From UBA5266 sp002411545 (lineage in GTDB: Bacteria; Bacteroidota; Bacteroidia; Bacteroidales; WCHB1-69), in contig JAQUWC010000016.1 in assembly GCA_028693085.1 (NCBI GenBank), positions 1 through 32,699 on the forward strand: a DNA stretch of 32,699 bases, read 5' to 3'. This document shows, one piece after another, positions 1-7,387 of this stretch. The notes beneath the pieces are model-generated. The model worked only from the letters and a program-made list of their open reading frames with translations, had not been told where the DNA came from and ran no database searches. The first letter of the stretch is position 1. Each line of letters opens with the position of its first letter. The position numbers were made by a program, and so were the translations under genes.

Positions 1-2589
1 TCTTATAATTTTTATGTAGGAGTAAGTGCGGCCTATGCCTTTGCATCACAGATATCAAACTGTTGTTTTGAAGGCAGTATTGCTGTATATGCTTATAATT
101 CTTATGCCTATGTAGGTGGTATTTTGGCTTATTGCTCAGCCGGTACCGGCATGAAGCATTGTATCAATAGGGCATCGATTCTTGCTTCTTCCGAAGGCAT
201 CGCCTATGCCGGAGGTATAATGGCTGATGGGGATAATTCTCAACCCCTTATTCAAGGATGTTATAATCTGGGTAATATACAAGCCATCGCCTATAATTAT
301 ACCTATGCCGGGGGTATTTCGGCCAAATTGAATTATAAAGCATCTCTTATCAATTGTTTTAACTCCGGTGAGATTAATGCTAATTCAAATTATTATGCTT
401 ATGTCGGCGGACTTACAGGTTTTGGAAATAGTGTTACTATACGAAATTCTTTTAATGAAGGGAATATATATGCCAAAGCCTATGATTTAGCTTATGCCGG
501 AGGATTGGCCGGCTTCATCGATTATCCTTCCGAGTTCAGCAATGTGTATAATACAGGCGATGTGTTTTCACATTCTTTATATTATAAATCCTTTGCCGGA
601 GGAATTGCTGCTTATGTATATAATTTTAGCCACGTACTCACTCGCTTTACAAATTGTTATCATTGTGGAATGCTTACCTCTCTATCCTCTATGATGAGTT
701 TTTCGGGTGGTATTGCCGCCGAAATAGTGAGTCAAGCCGAATTAAATCGTTGTTATTATCTAACAACATCCCAACAGTCGTTTAGCAATCATTTGGGCAT
801 AGAAACAAACAAAGATTTTTTACGGTCTTATTCCATCCTTGACACGTTCAATCAAAGCGATCCTGCCTGGATGTATGATGAGGATAACGAGAACGAAGGA
901 TATCCTCTTCTGGCTATGAGTGGATTAAACTTGATAATAACGGAAAAACCGCAGGTATTTGCTTCGAGTGTAATGTTAAAAGCCAAACAGTTTCAACGCT
1001 CAGATAGCATCACACAAAGAGGGTTTGCCTTCAAAAAATTGTCGGAGACAGTCTTCTCCTATGTAATAGTTGATAATGAAAGTACTTATTTTGACTATCT
1101 TTTATCTTCTTTACAAGTAGACAGCCTTTATGAATACAAGGCTTTTGTCGTGCTGTATCATGATACGCTTTATGGAAACAGTATGGTGTTTTCAACTGCT
1201 GAGGCTCGTGTGTATACATTGCCAGTGTCGGAATTAGCATCCCATTACGTAAGATTGCATGGCGAGTTAATTTATGGAAACGACAGTATACTTGCCAAAG
1301 GCTTTTGTTATAAACCCTTGTCAGACCCTGATTATACATGGAAAACTATTCCGCATGCCTATTTTTCCCTCTCGATTTCCGATGTTTTATCGCATACATC
1401 TTATATGTATTATGCTTATGCTGTTACATCTTCCGATACTTTATATGGAGAGACCCTTTATTTTGATACCCCAAAACAAGTTTCGGAAGTGATTACTGAA
1501 AATACATCGGAGCTTGGTCCTTATTCGGCTTGTTTGCATGGACGTATAGTGTATGGCGATGACAGTGTTGTTACGCGAGGTTTTGAATATAAGGATGTTT
1601 CGGCTTCTTATAGTTTTGTTTGTGAGCTTTTAGCCTCCGATACCAATTTTAGCTTTGTTTTAGATGAATTAGAAAGTATGAGTGATTATATATACCGTGC
1701 TTTTATTTATACGGAAAGCGATACTTTATACGGTGATTGGGTGGCTTTTTCTACTTTACAAGCTTGTGTATTAACAACACATGAAGCCAGTCATATCGAT
1801 TTGTTTTCGGCCGTAATGCATGGTGTAATCTCACCGGCTGATGAAGAAATTTTTATGCAAGGCTTTGCTTGGAAAGCGGAGGATGATACCTTGTATCAAT
1901 TAATACAAGTAGAAGGGGTGGAGGTGTCGGTTTTGTTGCCCGATTTACTTCCGGGCCATACCTATACATATCGAGTATTTGCCATTACTGAAAATGGAAT
2001 ATTTTATGGAAATGATGTTCTGTTTACAACCCAGCAATACTCTGCCGAACTCTATACCTATGAAGCCAGAGATATTGATGTGTATTCGGCAATCATGCAC
2101 GGGAAAATTAAACAAGGCGAAGATCCTATTCTCATGCAAGGCTTTGAATGGAAAGCTAAATCGGAGTCGAATTATAGAATTGTACAAGTAGAAGGAGAAG
2201 AAATATCCGATACCTTGAAGCAACTTTCACCCAATACCGGCTATCAATATCGAACGTTTATCCTTACAGCCAAAGGAAGTATGTATGGCGAAATTCAAGA
2301 ATTTACCACTTTATTGGATGTTAAATTGCAAGACTATGCCAAAGGTTCTTCGATGCGGATATTCCCCAACCCTGCTAAGGATTATGTGCAAATTGATGTC
2401 GAAGATAAAGCATACTACGGCGATAAAATAGTGATGGTGGATATGTATGGAAAATGCATCCTCGAATATTGCCTTACATCAAGTTCCATACAACTCGATG
2501 TAAGTAACATTGCTCCGGGTATGTATATTGTAAATAGATCAAAAAACAACATCTTGCATTATCCTTATAAAATTCAAATTTTTAGATAG
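1..2589 (+). CDS. Secreted T9SS cargo: GLUG-like repeats plus five FN3-like modules (5' truncated)
   Basis: The frame is open from base 1, so the start lies outside the window; the TTG at 124 is not a real start. 862 residues are visible. Up to about base 870 there are about seven units of roughly 40 residues with the pattern [YF]-A-[GY]-G-G-[IL] followed by N-C/S-[FY]-N-x-G-x-I, resembling GLUG-type or beta-helix surface repeats. From about 952 to 2328 come five tandem modules of about 92 residues, each with a G-F-x-[YW]-K motif, a Y-x-Y-[RK]-x-[FY] strand and an ending like L-Y-G-x-x-x-x-F-[ST]-T, which fits a fibronectin-III-like fold. From 2353 to the end is a T9SS type A sorting domain (IFPNPAKDYV, VDMYGK, GMYIV). 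Inference: an exported, surface-anchored or released adhesin-like protein. No catalytic motif is seen. It is convergent with the methyltransferase gene. Confidence 0.85.
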   Translation, partial: SYNFYVGVSAAYAFASQISNCCFEGSIAVYAYNSYAYVGGILAYCSAGTGMKHCINRASILASSEGIAYAGGIMADGDNSQPLIQGCYNLGNIQAIAYNYTYAGGISAKLNYKASLINCFNSGEINANSNYYAYVGGLTGFGNSVTIRNSFNEGNIYAKAYDLAYAGGLAGFIDYPSEFSNVYNTGDVFSHSLYYKSFAGGIAAYVYNFSHVLTRFTNCYHCGMLTSLSSMMSFSGGIAAEIVSQAELNRCYYLTTSQQSFSNHLGIETNKDFLRSYSILDTFNQSDPAWMYDEDNENEGYPLLAMSGLNLIITEKPQVFASSVMLKAKQFQRSDSITQRGFAFKKLSETVFSYVIVDNESTYFDYLLSSLQVDSLYEYKAFVVLYHDTLYGNSMVFSTAEARVYTLPVSELASHYVRLHGELIYGNDSILAKGFCYKPLSDPDYTWKTIPHAYFSLSISDVLSHTSYMYYAYAVTSSDTLYGETLYFDTPKQVSEVITENTSELGPYSACLHGRIVYGDDSVVTRGFEYKDVSASYSFVCELLASDTNFSFVLDELESMSDYIYRAFIYTESDTLYGDWVAFSTLQACVLTTHEASHIDLFSAVMHGVISPADEEIFMQGFAWKAEDDTLYQLIQVEGVEVSVLLPDLLPGHTYTYRVFAITENGIFYGNDVLFTTQQYSAELYTYEARDIDVYSAIMHGKIKQGEDPILMQGFEWKAKSESNYRIVQVEGEEISDTLKQLSPNTGYQYRTFILTAKGSMYGEIQEFTTLLDVKLQDYAKGSSMRIFPNPAKDYVQIDVEDKAYYGDKIVMVDMYGKCILEYCLTSSSIQLDVSNIAPGMYIVNRSKNNILHYPYKIQIFR

Positions 2590-2697
2590 TAATATCCATG
2601 GACTATAGGTGGAATTGTAAATTATTATCACTAATATCAAATTCCATGTAAGTAGAGTAAGGCAAATACTTTATTATGATACAGTATTCGATAGAAA

Positions 2698-3459
2698 TTA
2701 TCGTTTTTCAGCCACCACAAAGATAGAAGTAGATTTACAGGGGATGTTAGTAGTATCGGAATCGAAGAAATGTTTGATGATAAAGTTTTTGAATTTCCCG
2801 TTGGGTAAAACATCCATAGGAGCAGTGATATAGGAAACGGAAACTACGATAAATCCGTGTTTTACCAATAATTTTACGATTCTTTTTTTTGTATAGATGC
2901 GTGCATTGGCATATTTTTCATGTATCTTTCGTGGCAACCATGAGAAAAATGGCACCCTGTTCCAAGGTAATAGGGGAAGTTTAGCTCCGTGAGTTTCGAA
3001 TATCCACCATTTGTTTGGGACTGAAATGGCGATTTTTCCTTTGTTTTTAAGTGCCTTATAATAAAACGCCAGTCCGTCTTCCTGATTCAGGTGTTCGATG
3101 ACTTCAAAACTAACAATGCGATCGAAGGTGTCGGGAGGCAGGTTCTTTTCTATATCGAGGACTTGATATTCACAATTTTCAATCTTGTTTTTTTCTTTGA
3201 AATGGTTGAATTCAGCCATATGTTCATCATTGATGTCAATGCCTAAGCAGCGTTTCATATAGGGTGATAAACCGATGATAGAGGCGCCGTTACCGCAGCC
3301 AATGTCTAAAAGGGAATACTCTTTTCCGGTAAAACCGGGAATTTGGTGGATGAGTCTCAGCCTACGTTGAACAATCCGATCATCAAAATCGGCCGGGCGG
3401 CCTAAATAATGTCCGTCGGTTTGGAAAAGGCTGTCGGGTACTCTTTCTTCGTATTTCAT
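2698..3459 (-). CDS. Class I SAM-dependent methyltransferase
   Basis: 253 residues. SAM-binding motif I is LDIGCGNG at residues 51-58, followed by the acidic end of strand 2 at GIDIND (Asp about 75) and the later FDRIVSFEVIEHL segment. This is the Methyltransf_11/23 type of Rossmann methyltransferase. The C-terminal half (basic KKRIVKLL region, hydrophobic patches around NKWWIFE) resembles small-molecule or glycan/lipid-linked methyltransferases, but the substrate cannot be read from sequence. The gene is transcribed alone. A TATTTTTG promoter element lies about 75 bases upstream, and its 3' end converges on the large secreted repeat protein across 108 bases. Family assignment is firm; the substrate is unknown. 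Confidence 0.85.
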   Translation of the reverse strand: MKYEERVPDSLFQTDGHYLGRPADFDDRIVQRRLRLIHQIPGFTGKEYSLLDIGCGNGASIIGLSPYMKRCLGIDINDEHMAEFNHFKEKNKIENCEYQVLDIEKNLPPDTFDRIVSFEVIEHLNQEDGLAFYYKALKNKGKIAISVPNKWWIFETHGAKLPLLPWNRVPFFSWLPRKIHEKYANARIYTKKRIVKLLVKHGFIVVSVSYITAPMDVLPNGKFKNFIIKHFFDSDTTNIPCKSTSIFVVAEKR

Positions 3460-3534
3460 AGGTGTTGTTTTATAGAGTTTTAGGCTATTATTAAGGGTGT
3501 ATGGTGATTGATTATTGTGTTAAGAATTGTGAGG

Positions 3535-3542
3535 CAAAAATA
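3535..3542 (-). promoter_or_regulatory. Bacteroidetes -7 promoter element for the methyltransferase gene
   Basis: Minus-strand TATTTTTG matches TAnnTTTG exactly. It lies in the short gap between the LOG gene end and the methyltransferase start, giving a leader of about 70 bases. Confidence 0.55.
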
Positions 3543-3573
3543 TAAAAAATATATATGGGAAATGGCATTTTGT

Positions 3574-4161
3574 TTATCCTTTTGCGGCTTTTGCTCTTTC
3601 TGCTTTATCAATATAAGGGTGGGTATAATGGAGTATCTTATCGATTAAACGCTCAGTATCGGATTCAAATATCAGCATGTTTTTATATTCCATATCGATG
3701 AATCCTTGTGAAACGGCATGTTCAAGAAAATTTTTCAGGCTGTTGAAAAAACCGTTGATGTTTAAAAAAGCACAAGGTTTTTGGTGGATGTGTAATTGTC
3801 CTAAGCATATCATTTCAAAGATTTCATCCAAGGTACCAAACCCACCGGGTAAGGCAATAAAAGCATCGGAATTAGCTTGCATCCACGATTTACGTTCCTG
3901 CATGCTGTCAACGCAAACAAATTCAGTGAGTTTAGGATGAGCAATTTCTTTATGAATTAAGAAATGTGGCATTACACCTATGACCTTACCACCGGCTTGA
4001 AGCATGTAATCGGCTAATATGCCCATCAATCCTATTTTAGCTCCACCATATAAAAGTGTGAAATCATGTTTGATAAATGCTTTCGCTAATGCAATGCTTG
4101 CTTCTTCGTATATCGTTTGATTGCCCGAACTTGATCCACAGAACACACTGATTTTTTTCAT
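3574..4161 (-). CDS. LOG family nucleoside 5'-monophosphate phosphoribohydrolase (TIGR00730 type)
   Basis: 195 residues, the usual length. The family signature PGGFGTLDE occupies residues 105-113, with the conserved Arg-Lys pair at 90-91 (QERK) and the N-terminal nucleotide-binding start VFCGSSSG. Characterised relatives cleave the N-glycosidic bond of cytokinin or other nucleoside monophosphates (Lonely Guy family, formerly annotated as lysine decarboxylase). In bacteria the physiological substrate is usually unknown. The start codon overlaps the stop of the upstream TPR gene by ATGA, so translation is probably coupled. The C-terminus ends in a basic tail (KAERAKAAKG). Confidence 0.9.
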   Translation of the reverse strand: MKKISVFCGSSSGNQTIYEEASIALAKAFIKHDFTLLYGGAKIGLMGILADYMLQAGGKVIGVMPHFLIHKEIAHPKLTEFVCVDSMQERKSWMQANSDAFIALPGGFGTLDEIFEMICLGQLHIHQKPCAFLNINGFFNSLKNFLEHAVSQGFIDMEYKNMLIFESDTERLIDKILHYTHPYIDKAERAKAAKG

Positions 4162-5495
4162 CTCTTATTATGATTTGTGTTTTTCCCTTGCATAAATAAT
4201 TCTTCTTTCAATTCATGAATCCTTCTTTTAGCCACATCATAGTAGGAAACTTTGTATCCGTAGGCATCGGTGATAGTAGGGGTGGCATTGATGGAATCGG
4301 CACGTGTTTGCATGAACGTTTGATAATATTGTAAAGCCATGGTTTTATTTTCTAAGAACTTGTCATATTGTGTGGCAATTTTAAAAAGTAGTAATTTGTC
4401 ATTAGGTGTAAGTTCATAGGCTTTTAAATAACTATCCAAGGCTTGTTGACGTTTGTAAATCCCTGTTTGAGCTGCCGCTAAGTCTTGGTACAAACGGGAT
4501 AAAAATTCAGGTGTGGGATTTGATAACGTTAAAGTTCTTTCTAAATAGTATACAGCTAATTGTCCAAATGATGCTTGATGGCAAGCCAATCCCAAAGTGT
4601 AGCATAAAATAAGGTTGTTGGTGTCGTTTTGAAAGGCTTGTTCTAAATACGATTTTGCTTCTTGGTATTGTTGAGTCTCATAATAACAATAGCCCAAATA
4701 TCTTTTGGTAAAATCGGAAGTGTCGTACAGAGCCAGACATTTTTCAAATGAGCGAATAGCGTCCCGATATGTTTTGTTGAGATAATGTATATAAACCTGA
4801 AACTCCAATGCTTTTGTATGAGTGGAATCCACTTGTAAATAGGAGGAGGTAAGATGTAAGGCTTTTTCATACGCTTTGTTTTGTAAATGTATGCTTGCCA
4901 GACGATGTGTACTGTAAAAATCACTCGGATTTAAACCTATGGTTTTATCATAATAATACATAGCTGTATCTATTCTATCGAGTTTATCGTAACATAGTGC
5001 AAGCTGCTTACTTACATAAAAGGAAGTGTCGTGTAAGCATGCACGCATATAATGTTCTATTGCCTGATAGTAAGCATTGCTTTTGTAGTATACATCGGCT
5101 ATTTGTATTTGTAAGTAGGAGTTGAGAGGGTTTTGTTGCAGTGCTTTTTGTAAATAGACTATTGATTGAGGGTAATTGCCAAGCAGTTGATAGCAATTGG
5201 CTAATTCAACCATCGTATGAATGTCTGAACTGTCATAGGAATATAATTTTTCATACGAAAGAGCGGCTTCCTTGTATTTTTTTAAGGAAACATAGGCTTT
5301 GGCTTTCATTCGTTCTGTTTCTGCTTGGAATTTTGGATAATGTAAATCAATATAGCTAATCAGATTCTCAAATTCATATTGTTGCATATAGAAGGAAATC
5401 GAATCTGTGGTTTGGGTATATACCATTGTATGTGATGCCATGCATAAAAACATCAGCAAGATAAATTTTTTTATAGAAATGTGAAAGCATTTCAT
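4158..5495 (-). CDS. Exported TPR-repeat protein
   Basis: 445 residues from the chosen ATG at 5495. The frame is open to 5534, but the downstream Met begins a credible signal peptide (MKCFHISIKKFILLMFLCMA, then residues ending VYTQ), so 5495 is preferred. The rest is a solenoid of about ten tetratricopeptide repeats, with typical Y-E-K-A-L / A-x-x-Y-x-K-A and L-N-P-S/N signatures (for example LQKALQQNPLNSYLQIQIAD and YYDKTIGLNPSDFYSTHRLA). Probably periplasmic or membrane-associated scaffold; the partner is unknown. It overlaps the LOG gene by four bases, so the two are co-transcribed. No enzymatic domain is visible. A near-consensus ATATTTG sits just upstream of the start but is not an exact promoter match. 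Confidence 0.85.
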   Translation of the reverse strand: MKCFHISIKKFILLMFLCMASHTMVYTQTTDSISFYMQQYEFENLISYIDLHYPKFQAETERMKAKAYVSLKKYKEAALSYEKLYSYDSSDIHTMVELANCYQLLGNYPQSIVYLQKALQQNPLNSYLQIQIADVYYKSNAYYQAIEHYMRACLHDTSFYVSKQLALCYDKLDRIDTAMYYYDKTIGLNPSDFYSTHRLASIHLQNKAYEKALHLTSSYLQVDSTHTKALEFQVYIHYLNKTYRDAIRSFEKCLALYDTSDFTKRYLGYCYYETQQYQEAKSYLEQAFQNDTNNLILCYTLGLACHQASFGQLAVYYLERTLTLSNPTPEFLSRLYQDLAAAQTGIYKRQQALDSYLKAYELTPNDKLLLFKIATQYDKFLENKTMALQYYQTFMQTRADSINATPTITDAYGYKVSYYDVAKRRIHELKEELFMQGKNTNHNKR

Positions 5496-5541
5496 CGTAC
5501 AAATATTTAAAATAATAGCGTTGCAGTAATACAATTGTCGA

Positions 5542-6369
5542 TTAACATGAAATCAGTTGATCAAATAATTTTGTTTTTTTAAGGTAAAATTTATGGGAAA
5601 GAATCGGATCTTCTTTTTGCATTTCAATGAGCCCGAAATAATATAAAAAACGATCGAATGTGCGTGTGGAATAGCAACTTTCAGCACTGCTGATAAAATT
5701 ATACCGGTAATCACCCATATTGGAAAGTAAAGTCGGAAATGCTTTGAAGTATTTAGCTGCATAAAAAACGTTGAAACGTTTTTTATCACCGTATTTACTC
5801 AAAAGGTATAAGCTGAAACCATAGCCCAGTTGGCCGATGAAATTATCGCCATATCCATCGTAATAAGCCCATTTAAACTTTTCGCCAAAAGTCTTAAAGA
5901 TTAATTTCAACAATTTCTCTTTATCCTCAAGTAGTTTTTCTCCGGATTTGGTCAGGCTTAGCCTGCCATTACGCTTTTTCGTAAGTAAGGTAAGTTCAGC
6001 CAGAATTCTTGTCAAATTAACCACATTTGAGTCGGTTTCTTTGTATAATTTATGTATGCCTGTTTCAATGATTACATCTTTCAGGAAACCGTTATAATAC
6101 AAATCGGCTACTATGCGTGTAGGCAGATATCCTTTATTGGTTAATTTAAGTTCACCTTCTTTTTTTAATATATCACCAAAAAACAGCATCTGATTCAAAA
6201 TGGGGATGTTGGTATATGTCTCATCTTTGAGTTTGAGTAGTTTCACAGGGCTTTCTTGGCCGAAAGTATCATATAAGAGTTTATCCATTTCGAAAGGACT
6301 TAGTCCTTCAAAATCACTGGTTGGCTTATGATTAATGCGGAGAATGGTTTTTTCAATATTTTCTTTCAT
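5542..6369 (-). CDS. Uncharacterised 275-residue protein
   Basis: I do not recognise a named family with confidence. The N-terminus has the motif GLSPFEMDKLLY (residues about 22-33), and there are two similar small blocks of the form K-L-x-L-T-x-x-G-x-L (ELKLTNKGYLPTRIVADLYY and RLSLTKSGEKLL) like those in winged-helix-like or pRiA4b ORF-3-associated C-terminal domains. The second half is aromatic-rich (KWAYYDGYGDNFIGQLGYG, KYGDKKRFNVFYAAKYFKAFP). No signal peptide or membrane segment, so cytoplasmic. It has its own promoter element 34 bases upstream and ends 46 bases before the TPR gene, which it may share a transcript with. A regulatory or structural role would be a guess. Confidence 0.75.
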   Translation of the reverse strand: MKENIEKTILRINHKPTSDFEGLSPFEMDKLLYDTFGQESPVKLLKLKDETYTNIPILNQMLFFGDILKKEGELKLTNKGYLPTRIVADLYYNGFLKDVIIETGIHKLYKETDSNVVNLTRILAELTLLTKKRNGRLSLTKSGEKLLEDKEKLLKLIFKTFGEKFKWAYYDGYGDNFIGQLGYGFSLYLLSKYGDKKRFNVFYAAKYFKAFPTLLSNMGDYRYNFISSAESCYSTRTFDRFLYYFGLIEMQKEDPILSHKFYLKKTKLFDQLISC

Positions 6370-6402
6370 GGAATTTAGATTTTAAATTTGAAATATTCGT
6401 TA

Positions 6403-6410
6403 CAAAATTA
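6403..6410 (-). promoter_or_regulatory. -7 promoter element for the uncharacterised 275-residue protein gene
   Basis: Minus-strand TAATTTTG is an exact TAnnTTTG match, 33 bases before the ATG at 6369. Confidence 0.5.
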
Positions 6411-6546
6411 CACGAAAATAGTATAATACAAACACATGAATACTTATTTCTTGAAAAGATTTTTATAGCTTTGATATTTAAGAATATACTTTGATTCAAT
6501 TGCGTTAATAATAGTGGTTGGTATAGGGAATAAGAATAAAATTTAT

Positions 6547-6694
6547 CACTATTATCCGATAAAAGTCAACAGATTCTTCGCTTCGCAAATCCGCCGCATA
6601 GCAAGCTTTCTGCTCCTTTTCGTTACATTTAAATTCATTGTCATTCTGAGTGTAACGAAGTGAAGCAATAACGTATCTTTGTCGGACAATAATG
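6547..6694. repeat. MITE-like imperfect inverted-repeat element
   Basis: The two ends are imperfect inverted repeats. The outermost 14 bases (CACTATTATCCGAT on the left; reverse complement CATTATTGTCCGAC on the right) agree at 11 positions, and an inner ten-base block (CTTCGCTTCG at 6576-6585 against CTTCACTTCG from the complement of 6656-6665) agrees at 9. The middle carries GTCATTCTGAG, a word often found in interspersed intergenic repeats of Bacteroidetes and other phyla. No ORF lies inside. It fits a non-autonomous mobile or palindromic intergenic repeat about 148 bases long. Boundaries are approximate and no target-site duplication was established. Confidence 0.55.
6674..6681 (+). promoter_or_regulatory. 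Outward -7 promoter element in the right end of the repeat
   Basis: TATCTTTG matches TAnnTTTG exactly and lies inside the right inverted-repeat arm, 10 bases before the ATG of a small basic ORF at 6692 and reading toward the GNAT and racemase genes. Confidence 0.4.
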
Positions 6695-6841
6695 AAAAAA
6701 ATAAAAAAAATCCTTATTTGTAAAAATAAAAATTATATCTTTGCGATACAAATGAAAAATCGCAGATTTTTTTTTAGATTTTTAAAAAAAAGTAAATATC
6801 AGAGATATAGGCAGATAATCATAAAAAGGGCAAGCAATTGA
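6692..6841 (+). CDS. Possible small, highly basic ORF (49 codons)
   Basis: ATG at 6692 to TGA at 6839-6841. The predicted peptide has 17 Lys/Arg in 49 residues, concentrated at the start (MKKIKKILICKNK) and after an internal Met at 6752 (MKNRRFFFRFLKKSKYQRYR). Both possible starts lie just behind exact TAnnTTTG elements (6674-6681 and 6736-6743). It resembles no family I know. In AT-rich DNA a lysine-rich reading frame of this length can arise by chance, and part of it overlaps the mobile repeat end. It could be a leader peptide for the GNAT-racemase unit or noise; confidence is low. Confidence 0.2.
   Translation: MKKIKKILICKNKNYIFAIQMKNRRFFFRFLKKSKYQRYRQIIIKRASN
6736..6743 (+). promoter_or_regulatory. 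-7 promoter element upstream of the GNAT-racemase unit
   Basis: TATCTTTG is an exact TAnnTTTG match. If it drives the GNAT gene the untranslated leader would be about 190 bases, far longer than the 10-50 base leaders predicted for other genes here. Confidence 0.45.
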
Positions 6842-6926
6842 TAGGATGACAACTTATTGAATTCAAATCCACAATTTGAGTGCCATGAGATTATACAAAA
6901 AATAACTTAAAAAATTAACATTAATT

Positions 6927-6934
6927 AAAAGGAG
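6927..6934 (+). promoter_or_regulatory. Strong Shine-Dalgarno sequence before the GNAT gene
   Basis: AAAAGGAG ends seven bases before the ATG at 6942. Purine-rich ribosome binding sites of this strength are rare in this window, where most starts follow plain A/T sequence. Confidence 0.6.
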
Positions 6935-6941
6935 ATTAAAA

Positions 6942-7382
6942 ATGATTAAGACGAAAATTTATAATTATTGTAATAAACCAAGTGCAGCGGATATAGAGCA
7001 TGTAGTGAGCTTTTTATTTGAGCATTTAGAACAATACGGCGACACCAAAGATGATATTGAAAAAGCTGTAAATTATGCACTTAAAGCTTCAAATTCTTTT
7101 GGGGGATTTGTATTGGAAGGATTGGAAAATGGAAAAACAGTGAGTGTAGTAGTCGTAAATCAAACGGGAATGAAGGGATACATACCTGAAAATATTTTGG
7201 TATATATAGCAACTCATAAAGACAGTAGAGGAAAAGGTATCGGAAAACAAATGATGCTAAAAGCCCTTGAAATTGCAAATGGAAACATAGCTTTACACGT
7301 CGAGCCGGATAATCCGGCACGTTTTCTTTATGAAAAAATAGGATTTACAAACAAGTATCTTGAAATGAGATACATAAAATAA
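6942..7382 (+). CDS. GNAT family N-acetyltransferase
   Basis: 146 residues, a complete single-domain GNAT. The acetyl-CoA pyrophosphate-binding motif A is RGKGIGKQMM at residues 96-105, preceded by the beta-4 strand ILVYIATHKDS. The C-terminal part (HVEPDNPARFLYEKIGF) is the usual motif B with the conserved N-P-A-R/x-x-x-Y-E-K-x-G-F signature. It would transfer an acetyl group from acetyl-CoA to an amine; the acceptor is unknown. The next gene starts six bases after its stop and encodes an amino-acid racemase-like enzyme, so the acceptor could be an amino acid or a D-amino acid; this is inference from context. A strong ribosome binding site and a long AT-rich leader precede it. Confidence 0.88.
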   Translation: MIKTKIYNYCNKPSAADIEHVVSFLFEHLEQYGDTKDDIEKAVNYALKASNSFGGFVLEGLENGKTVSVVVVNQTGMKGYIPENILVYIATHKDSRGKGIGKQMMLKALEIANGNIALHVEPDNPARFLYEKIGFTNKYLEMRYIK

Positions 7383-7387
7383 AACAC

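Noticed and set aside
2590..2697. GGAATT...AATTCC inverted repeat between convergent genes as a terminator
   Set aside because: Six-base arms are separated by more than 20 bases with no T-tract; not convincing.
3574..4161. Lysine decarboxylase
   Set aside because: This is an old label for the LOG family; the PGGxGTxxE signature identifies a phosphoribohydrolase fold.
5496..5534. Longer TPR protein start at 5534
   Set aside because: It adds 13 residues in front of an otherwise normal signal peptide; the ATG at 5495 fits better.
6755..6775. AAAAATC-GCA-GATTTTT hairpin with a T-run, resembling a transcription attenuator before the GNAT gene
   Set aside because: The stem has only two G-C/C-G-type pairs and lies almost on the predicted transcription start, so it is too weak and too early to act as a terminator.
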